From Bolinopsis microptera (taxonomy: Eukaryota > Ctenophora > Tentaculata > Lobata > Bolinopsidae), in the NCBI RefSeq assembly GCF_026151205.1, contig NC_087074.1:5580001-5644000 (forward strand): a stretch of 64,000 bases of DNA, given 5' to 3'. The position numbers were made by a program, and so were the translations under genes. The notes under the pieces are model-generated. The model was given only the letters and a program-made list of their open reading frames with translations. It was not told where the DNA came from and did not search any database. Below, piece by piece: positions 60,801-64,000 of this stretch; positions within the stretch are counted from its first letter, which is position 1; each line of letters opens with the position of its first letter.

Positions 60801-63075
60801 AAGTACAGGTTCCTTTGTAAGTGCGTGTTTATACTATAATAAAAGAACGGGGGAACATTTTAGTTTAAGACATGCCACAAATTTTCCTATTAAGAGCTTA
60901 AATTTCATTTTTTTGAATTTCTTTCGCCAGTATTCCATTTCTATACACTCATCAAAACGCTTAAAAAACAATTAAAATGTCCATATTGGTCGAGCGCGCT
61001 TCACGAGTCACATGTTGAGGCTTTTAACAGGTAATTTTATCAGTTATTTCAAAATTACGTAACTTACCTAATTCTCCATTGGATTATAAATGGCTTGCAT
61101 TTGCTATTTACTTCGCTAAACTTTATTTGCGCTAAACCATCCGCTACTACGGAAATAAAGTTAAAAATCGTTTTTTGTTTGAGATTTACTAGATATCATG
61201 GAAAAACTATAAAACTATAATATTAAGTAGGTAATACTTAGTCTTACCCCCTCTATAGCAGCATCGTGGATAACTTCAGTCTCTTCGATTGACTGTCGTA
61301 TCTCTTCAATCGCTTCCTAAACATATTATGATTATTGTGTACGCCGAATGATATTTATCATTTTGAAGTGCCAGTCACCTACTCATAATATTAACCTCCT
61401 GTTTATGCACATATATGGTCTTTAAATACCAAATTTATACCATAATGTTCAGTGCTGCTGTCAACTTGACGGAGTAAGTAATCCCACCTGTAGTGGGGTG
61501 TGGCGGTCCCTGGCGGCGTTTGCTAAGCTCGTCATGTTCTGGACCGCCGACATGGCGGCGTCTTTAACGGTGCCGACGGCGTGGTCCACGTGGTCACACG
61601 AACATTCCATACAGTATCTGTGTAGTTCGGAGTTTACTGTAACAATTAAGAGTCTACTGTATCAATTTAAGAGTCTATACTTGTGACAGTTAGGGAGTCA
61701 ACTGTAGTAGTTCGTATAAATTGAGTAGGTTGCTGTATAGTAGTAGTTTTAAATCATGGTATTTCTGGAGTACTGCTATAATTTATAAACTATAATCCGG
61801 ATTATAAACTGACACCTGATTACACTTGTGACAAAACATGTCACGGATTATAAACTGACACCTGATTACAGTTGTGACAATACATGTCACGGATCTTGTT
61901 GTGACCGTAGCACATCTCGTAGTTCTTAGCTTTCTCCCGGTCCGTATTATTGTCCGCATTTTCTTCCGCACCGTTGCCCTCAGCTTGAGCATCTGGACAT
62001 ATCTCCAAGACGGCCGATAGGAATCTGTCCGCCAGAAAGTCCATGGGGAAATTCGAAACATTTCCACCCGGAACGTTAACCTCCTGTGAATTACAATAAA
62101 TTACATTTCATATAATATAACGTTAACTTAACCTCCTGTGAATTACAATAAATTACATTTCATATAATATGTTGCTTCATACGTTAACCTCCTGTGAATT
62201 ACAATAAATTACATTTCATATAATATGTTACTTCATAAATTTAAGGCAATTCCCAGATGGATAACTCGCTACAATGTTTATATTTTAAAAAGCGTTTAAA
62301 ATTGAAACAGTTTAGCTGGTAGGTGTTGCCGACCTGTACCACGGTACATAAAGACCGGGTTAAAAGACCCACGTTACTTATTACTTAAAGAGTCAGACCC
62401 TCCCTCTAACGCTACCATCCCTATAACTCCGCAATGTTTAAATCTCTCCCGTTTGGTGCAGATGTCTCTCTTTGATGAATTTACTCGGCGAAGAATGTTC
62501 TAATTTTAGCAACTTAACCTGGTACTTACCTCTTTGCAAGTGGGACAGGTTAGGGTGTGGACGAACAGCTCGTCTCCGCACATTCCTTTGAGGCATTCTT
62601 GACAGAACGAGTGGAGACAGGGCAGCGCACGTGGCTGAAATGGTTTCTCTTTCAACAATTTTTTTCTCTTTCAACAATTTGTTTCTCTTTCAACATTGTC
62701 GCACGGCAACACCACGCTGTCACGGGTGGGACTATCAACGTTAATATGACACAGTTCTTATGATATAAGAGCCGGGTCATTTTAAGATGTTATATTATAT
62801 ATATGCAATTTTAAAATACCACAAATACCCAAAAGTTTACTGGCTATTGTCGATTTTTCACTTCCCTCTAAAGAGGTACCGACAAATACTGTATAAATGT
62901 CATAATAGCCGTGGGTTTACTACGTGTGATCTGTCAAATTCGATGTAATAAATATTCAGTTTATCAATCAATTGATGGGCTGGTTAATAATAACCTCGCG
63001 AAGTTGAGATTTGCAGATGTTACAAGTGAACTGGTTTAGTAGCTGAGTTTCCAGACCCATGCTGGAGCCGGCCAT
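36790..63075 (-). CDS. TRIM-NHL protein (RING, B-box, coiled coil, charged insert, six NHL repeats), 17 exons
   Basis: Probable E3 ubiquitin ligase or RNA-binding TRIM-NHL protein of about 834 residues. Exons, 5' to 3' on the minus strand: 63075..62995, 62634..62530, 62083..61860, 61617..61488, 61316..61248, 60251..60081, 57250..57149, 56687..56291, 56183..55962, 55839..55695, 54930..54822, 52540..52441, 39501..39406, 39235..39161, 38701..38535, 38088..37948, 36960..36790. All have GT/AG borders and matching phases; through the last NHL Gln they total exactly 824 codons. Intron 12 is 12.9 kb and holds two papain-like genes and a retroelement. The start Met (MAGSSMGLETQLLNQF) lies 17 residues before the first RING Cys, as in TRIM proteins. 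The last exon ends HRIQ, then either reads through to VTMATIIVFR-stop or splices at GTAACT to an exon I did not find. Confidence 0.88.
36823..54930 (-). CDS. TRIM-NHL exons 11-17: six NHL repeats (beta-propeller)
   Basis: Blade 1: GHEEGQLYYPYGVAITQQDN then SDQGNSRIQVLD. Blade 2: NQGQFNGPSGVTTHEGTHYV then SDTGNDRVQVFD. Blade 3: ENKLHSPRGIAVSGDFIYIA. Blade 4, divergent: CDLQLPTGVTSDTDGQIFFT. Blade 5: PGEFLGPTDLTIDSLGNVII then TDTRNHRIQ. Blade 6: KGLLHFPYGVCERNGVLYVS then DTNNHRIQ. Splice junctions often fall just before or after the RIQ motif. The propeller binds RNA or protein partners in known family members. Exon 12 (ends GPSG) joins exon 13 (starts VTTHEG) across 12.9 kb with perfect phase and sense. 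Confidence 0.9.
37105..37320. repeat. Repeats with ATGGTCTAAATTCGGGATCT, about 4-5 copies
   Basis: Tandem units of 45-57 bp ending GATAATACTATAATAGTGTT, in the TRIM-NHL intron between exons 16 and 17. Confidence 0.88.
37585..37665. repeat. CCACGTGATCAGA array, 6 copies with CACGTG cores
   Basis: Each 13-14-bp unit carries the palindromes CACGTG (E-box) and TGATCA, one with CGCGTG. Could bind bHLH factors or be a simple minisatellite; it sits within an intron near the gene's 3' end. Confidence 0.8.
40027..41811 (-). CDS. Secreted papain-like cysteine-peptidase homologue, gene 1 (single exon)
   Basis: 594 residues from the Met at 41811. I chose this start because a signal peptide follows at once (MKLFLLLALLPLLAQAQ); the ORF extends 40 codons upstream with no support. 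After a short acidic linker the papain fold starts at SIPDYFDNSNRGVV. Active-site region QGATCGSCGQVSGTQALEAR: Gln63, Cys70 (papain CGSCW, here CGSCG, with one extra residue after the Gln). Histidine in GGSHANSIIGY (His211). The papain KNSWG motif is QESYGKGWG, so Glu227 replaces the catalytic Asn. There is no I29 inhibitory prodomain (usually 60-100 residues). After about residue 255 come some 330 residues of unrecognised domain, rich in Lys and beta-type patterns (TYYRKKQMVIYL, GESLDL, ERWTLERDQI). A proteolytic role is uncertain. Confidence 0.88.
   Translation of the reverse strand: MKLFLLLALLPLLAQAQEEEMSDTEEDREKADVVDDWWWNDQASIPDYFDNSNRGVVSSAIYQGATCGSCGQVSGTQALEARIALVSENWVPYSIQNFMNCDGRVCVGTQPYRMAALARNSNWIVPRDELPYTKNACRAWGEGKSGCDCGHKMGNKYSNVLDDQFVFIGPTVPAHTEKELKHALQTGPAVTTYTRSGAKKLGAKCKNGGSHANSIIGYNKESFIIQESYGKGWGNFKNGTWETEADDICGKAILSKAYFTVIFYDYDRANAYYSEVDGEESGLLYLVIDASLSFTEKDLSNIGLAKNRCAFMGEHCKGVYKATDGEIKLVSSVSKNGKKNKKGSKNIVTYYRKKQMVIYLKNEESNSYLTIVGKKHPKLGMNSKKKAAPFFTSYGRIISYRRPEYHVVDNRLVKIEGDIKDSRIIDQSNTWALNDCNLKNAGSGESLDLLEDGVGGNPTNLDSQSQRFSIGISGKWSLVSSELGKPLLKNKKTNAFTFIEASKTNEAEFRWNAQQITSSLGKPFNANFEQDSGYFEFSQDPKNAVTPTGCKLVKQADHTTRLALVKKRKKYHFKMAHNVDEQFGERWTLERDQI
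41868..41875 (-). promoter_or_regulatory. TATA-like CAAATAAA upstream of papain-like gene 1
   Basis: Minus-strand CAAATAAA lies about 57 bases before the chosen Met. Gene 2 has the same CAAATAAA about 48 bases before its Met. The shared placement supports a compact promoter and the chosen start of gene 1. Confidence 0.45.
41932..44006. other. Spacer between the papain-like paralogues
   Basis: About 2 kb. Short plus-strand ORFs (42119, 42569, 43030) match no family I recognise. No third papain-like copy was seen. Confidence 0.5.
44007..45923 (-). CDS. Secreted papain-like cysteine-peptidase homologue, gene 2 (single exon)
   Basis: 638 residues, starting with signal peptide MTLLSILALVPILSFAQ. 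A tandem paralogue of gene 1 about 2.2 kb upstream on the same strand, clearly alike over its whole length. Active-site segment QGVTCGACGQVSGVQALEAR, His in CSHANSVIGY, and QESYGKGWG with the same Glu for Asn. It has a longer N-terminal linker than gene 1 and a Lys-rich loop (KKGKKKKKKKNIP). The C-terminal region keeps AAPFFTSYGR, KIEGDIKDSRIIDQSNTWAL, GKSLDL and ERWTLQRGQI. The GxSLDL and aromatic RF/RW motifs hint at beta-trefoil (ricin-like) repeats; this is only a guess. Intronless, inside an intron of TRIM-NHL. Confidence 0.88.
   Translation of the reverse strand: MTLLSILALVPILSFAQELDDLKMAKKGNSELGALIMWIRKEITETEEDKEEAEFVDDWWLTHQGLTNEGPIPTYLDNHKRGVVSQAIHQGVTCGACGQVSGVQALEARIALVSENWVSYSIQNFMNCDGRICIGTQPYRMATQVRNSNWIVPKDELPWTKSECKKWGEGKTKCLCGHKMGNYTNVLDDQFVFIGPTVPAQTKEKLKLALQTGPATTCYTRSGAKKLGVQCKNGCSHANSVIGYTQDTLLIQESYGKGWGKFGNGTWETNIEGTCGEAILNKAYFTVIFYDYDRANAYYHEDEMVESELSFLEYEPGLHFTEKDLNNIGTAKNRCAFLGVYCKGVYKTLEEGFKLISSISKKGKKKKKKKNIPNLVTYYRKKQMVIYLQNDATETYLQLKHTNKMKQSYPKLVMSSNVKKAAPFFTSYGRLISYQYPQYHLVDNRLVKIEGDIKDSRIIDQSNTWALDDCNLQNRATGKSLDLKEITITKKKSRTIEYGITGNPTNMNSDSQRFGVGISQKWSLVSSKLGRPLLHDKKTRLQTFSQPGGKLNEAKFRWNAQQIVSSLGKPFDRNFEKDPGYFEFSGDPDNAVVPTGCKLVKEADKANRLVLMRKNSVRMAHGVVDDASERWTLQRGQI
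45971..45978 (-). promoter_or_regulatory. TATA-like CAAATAAA upstream of papain-like gene 2
   Basis: Minus-strand CAAATAAA followed by GCAAAGTTTAATCAGCAGAC and the start codon at 45923. It mirrors the box before gene 1. Confidence 0.45.
46219..46274. other. Two adjacent perfect GC hairpins with GAA loops
   Basis: TGCACGC-GAA-GCGTGCA (46219-46235) and a 15-bp stem CCGGAGGCGGCGGCC-GAA with its complement (46242-46274). GC content is extreme for this window. The first contains GCGAAGC, known as an exceptionally stable DNA mini-hairpin. Lies near the 5' side of the Penelope-like element. Confidence 0.85.
47582..49015 (+). pseudogene. Penelope-like polyprotein fragment: reverse transcriptase C-terminal half plus GIY-YIG endonuclease
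   Basis: Open from 47582, just after an in-frame TGA, so no natural start; about 477 codons. RT motif B-like NGVPTGGSLCVQLANI, catalytic motif RRYIDDGAGFF, then LDIEF and HFSSAHPNH, typical of Penelope-like RT. The fingers and motif A are missing upstream. C-terminal part: Cys motif RPCRKKNCATCE, GIY-YIG core NIIYLIRC and YVGKSTRMLRVRFGEHRR, and the final VKEHRYIHALNSLRPSGMN. The ORF itself is intact from motif B to stop, so the copy looks recent but dead on arrival. Confidence 0.88.
49421..49768. repeat. 67-bp inverted repeat at the 3' end of the Penelope-like element
   Basis: The left arm starts GATTGACCGTTCTCAAATGC and the right arm ends GCATTTGAGAACGGTCAATC, almost perfectly paired, with a loop of about 214 bases. 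The outer end abuts the 29-bp direct repeat. Confidence 0.9.
49797..52440. other. AT-rich intron sequence without recognised features
   Basis: Read on both strands; I saw no exon, RNA gene or clear repeat apart from a short GA run near 52275. Confidence 0.5.
55255..55723 (-). repeat. 47-63-bp minisatellite duplicating exon 10 end plus 5' splice site, 9 copies
   Basis: On the minus strand each unit contains ATACTATCTCCAGATACC GGGATATCAG, the last codons of exon 10 (DTISRYRDI), followed by donor GTACTATAG. Three middle copies carry an extra GATATCAGGTACTATA. Reading on from exon 10 meets TAG before the next copy. Confidence 0.93.
55695..57250 (-). CDS. TRIM-NHL exons 7-10: post-coil segment and Glu/Arg-rich charged insert
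   Basis: Exon 7 (57149..57250) ends ELCDALYRLCNKSYVIVTK. Exon 8 (56291..56687) starts DDDAKVDYEFKPKMLAHALE, the short conserved segment after TRIM-NHL coils. It then becomes an acidic run and about ten AREE(I/L/V)-type pentads, which should form a single charged helix. Exon 9 (55962..56183) is Lys/Glu-rich (TKKEKQKENVAQNNKDAGKE). Exon 10 (55695..55839) reads IPRTNTTTSLTSRRAERSA and ends FTAPDKDTISRYRDI. No filamin domain could be recognised where some TRIM-NHL proteins have one. Confidence 0.85.
56391..56561 (-). repeat. 15-bp coding repeats for AREE(I/L/V) pentads in exon 8
   Basis: Minus-strand units GCNAGGGAAGAAATA-like encode ARDEL, AREEV, AREEI, EREEK and AREEK in series, within the predicted charged helix of the TRIM-NHL protein. 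Confidence 0.8.
56862..57169 (-). repeat. 45-bp minisatellite duplicating exon 7 end plus 5' splice site, 7 copies
   Basis: Minus-strand unit TTACGTTATAGTAACTAAG (exon end YVIVTK) plus GTATTATTAATGA. One copy (near 57100) has CTAATGTA in place of CTAAGGTA and so lost the donor. Read-through from the true exon meets TAA within 8 codons. Confidence 0.92.
57262..59523. repeat. 60-bp satellite, about 38 head-to-tail copies
   Basis: Unit holds GTGTATGTATGTATACACAT and AATATGTTATATTATAAAAT. Copies differ mostly at two sites (GCG/GTG and AAATAA/AAATTA). The last five copies share an ATATTATG variant also present in the first. Occupies most of the TRIM-NHL intron between exons 6 and 7. Confidence 0.96.
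60081..61316 (-). CDS. TRIM-NHL exons 5-6: coiled coil
   Basis: Exon 5 (61248..61316) encodes EAIEEIRQSIEETEVIHDAA. Exon 6 (60081..60251) encodes LDRSFDDMIRALKHRKKDLL, then EELNDLRYDRVSVLKMKRNE and on to LSQTVTE. These are the amphipathic helices that follow the B-box in TRIM proteins and mediate antiparallel dimerisation. Both exons are phase 0 at both ends. Confidence 0.87.
60739..60822. repeat. GTACAGGTTCCTTTGTAA repeats, 5 copies
   Basis: Units of 14-18 bp in the intron between TRIM-NHL exons 5 and 6. Confidence 0.85.
61488..61617 (-). CDS. TRIM-NHL exon 4: second half of the B-box, start of the coiled coil
   Basis: Joined to exon 3 through GT plus A (a Val codon), it gives CHNCNQVYCMECSCDHVDH, the C-x2-C-x4-C-x2-C and terminal His pair of B-box type 2. 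It continues AVGTVKDAAMSAVQNMTSLA into a helical stretch. I chose donor GTCAGT (exon end 61860) and acceptor CTACACAG because only this pair keeps phase and B-box spacing. Confidence 0.82.
61795..61900 (-). repeat. Tandem duplication of the B-box exon end plus 5' splice site, 2 copies
   Basis: Minus strand: the exon copy encodes RDMYCHNCNQV. A second copy 52 bp downstream reads GACATGTTTTGTCACAAGTG and would encode RDMFCHKCNQV. Both keep CAGGTGTCAGT. The coding-like difference (Tyr/Phe, Asn/Lys) suggests some age. Confidence 0.9.
61860..63075 (-). CDS. TRIM-NHL exons 1-3: RING finger and start of the B-box
   Basis: Exon 1 (62995..63075) encodes MAGSSMGLETQLLNQF then TCNICKSQLRE. Exon 2 (62530..62634) continues PRALPCLHSFCQECLKG and ends TCPTCKE. 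Together they give the C3HC4 RING: CNIC, CLH, SFC, QEC, CPTC. The exon 1 donor GTTATT is weak, but it gives the exact family spacing. Exon 3 (61860..62083) follows with EVNVPGGNVSNFPMDFLADR, an acidic linker, and CYGHNKIRDMYCHNCNQV, the first half of a type-2 B-box. Confidence 0.9.
62050..62240 (-). repeat. Triplicated 3' splice site of TRIM-NHL exon 3
   Basis: Minus-strand unit AAATGTAATTTATTGTAATTCACAG followed by GAGGTTAACG (exon start, EVN), three copies of about 50-58 bp. The copy next to the exon body is the usable one; starting at the middle copy meets TAA before the exon. Confidence 0.9.
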
Positions 63076-64000
63076 GTTTACCGTTTATACGCACTATTTG
63101 CTATTGTTACTGAGGTTACCATGTAGATCGAGATCTAGTTATTGAGGTCACGAAGTTGAGCTTCGGTACGTTGCTAAAGAATAATCAACCCGATCATCTA
63201 CATTAATCAGGTTTAACAAATCACAAAGTTTAAACGCAAAATTGGTTAAAATTCACCGAGGATATTAAACGAATACACTGTAAAAATGTTGCGAACAAAT
63301 GTCTGGAAAGCTTCACGCGACACAAGATGGTGTGACACACGAAACACAATGTAATACATGACAAGATAGCAAGTATTATACACGCGACCAGAAGCTGATT
63401 ATGCATGTGTTGAGCATGCAGGCATTTCAAGCTTATCATAATACAATCGCGTCAGCATTTTTAATAATTATAGATTGAGATGATAATGGGGAAACTCTAC
63501 CAGATCAATGTTTAGCACCATGTTGGTCAGGTCTTTAAGAGTGTGTGGTTCGCATGGATAACAAGATATAAGAGAATGGTATCTTTAAATTGGCGTGCAT
63601 GGAGCAGTTGTACTATTTCTGACTGATTATTTGTGATTGTTTTATCAGCTGCTGCACAGCTTCCACATCAATTTATTATAGAAGTTAATATTAAATATCA
63701 TTAAAACGTGGCGCCTGAATAAAACTTCGTGGCCGTCCCTTGAAATGACAAATTGTTATCATGTCACAGTTATACACGTGATCTTCATTACTGCTAAGGT
63801 CTTGGACTCCATCGTTAACTGTAACAGTTGCCATCGAGATAATTTGCGTTTACGACTATTACAATGCTTCGTAACCCACACTACACAATACATTTCCTTT
63901 GGAACATATTTAAAGCTTTTGCTTCGTCCGAGTTCAACCGGTGAGTTAGAATCGGAAAATCGCTAAATTGTTGGGAAAATCGCTAAATTGCCCTTATATA
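63076..64000 (-). other. Region upstream of TRIM-NHL; possible 5' sequences
   Basis: Presumed promoter and 5' UTR side. Minus-strand open segments at about 63493-63525 (DLTNMVLNIDL before GTAGAG) and from 63835 (MATVTVNDGVQDLSSNEDH) look slightly gene-like but match no family I know. They may be exons of a neighbouring gene or chance. Confidence 0.3.

Overview
This is intron-rich, AT-rich animal nuclear DNA, crowded with minisatellites. It carries animal-specific gene families: an ASK-type MAP3K and a TRIM-NHL protein. I cannot name the species; an invertebrate is likely.

Layout. (1) Plus strand, 1 to about 33.9 kb: the 3' two-thirds of an apoptosis signal-regulating kinase gene (ASK, MAP3K5/6/15 family). 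I rebuilt 16 exons by hand and their reading phases agree at every junction. The 5' end lies outside the window. Its introns are large (the second is about 14.9 kb) and hold most of the repeats. (2) 33.9-36.8 kb: the gap between two convergent genes, holding a short element that ends in G/C homopolymers and is flanked by a 7-bp duplication. (3) Minus strand, 63.1 down to 36.8 kb: a TRIM-NHL gene of 17 exons, all phase-compatible and summing to exactly 824 codons before the final read-through. It encodes RING, B-box, coiled coil, a Glu/Arg-rich charged insert and six NHL repeats. (4) Inside its 12.9-kb intron 12, on the same strand, lie two intronless tandem paralogues of secreted papain-like proteins with an altered active site and a long unassigned C-terminal region. 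The same intron holds a 5'-truncated Penelope-like retroelement (RT plus GIY-YIG) on the opposite strand, flanked by exact 29-bp direct repeats.

Most unusual signals. First, minisatellites and short tandem duplications repeatedly span exon/intron junctions, copying the exon end together with the splice site: five junctions in the TRIM-NHL gene and one in the ASK gene. In TRIM-NHL, in-frame stops follow before the extra copy at every junction. In ASK the duplicated acceptor is in frame and would add 11 residues to the kinase domain. Second, the nested papain-like pair has Glu where papain has its catalytic Asn and lacks the usual inhibitory prodomain.

The ASK kinase and the TRIM-NHL ligase are probably independent cytoplasmic proteins. 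The nested papain-like proteins are predicted to be secreted. Nothing in the sequence shows that these genes act together. All exon structures are manual inference without transcript evidence.
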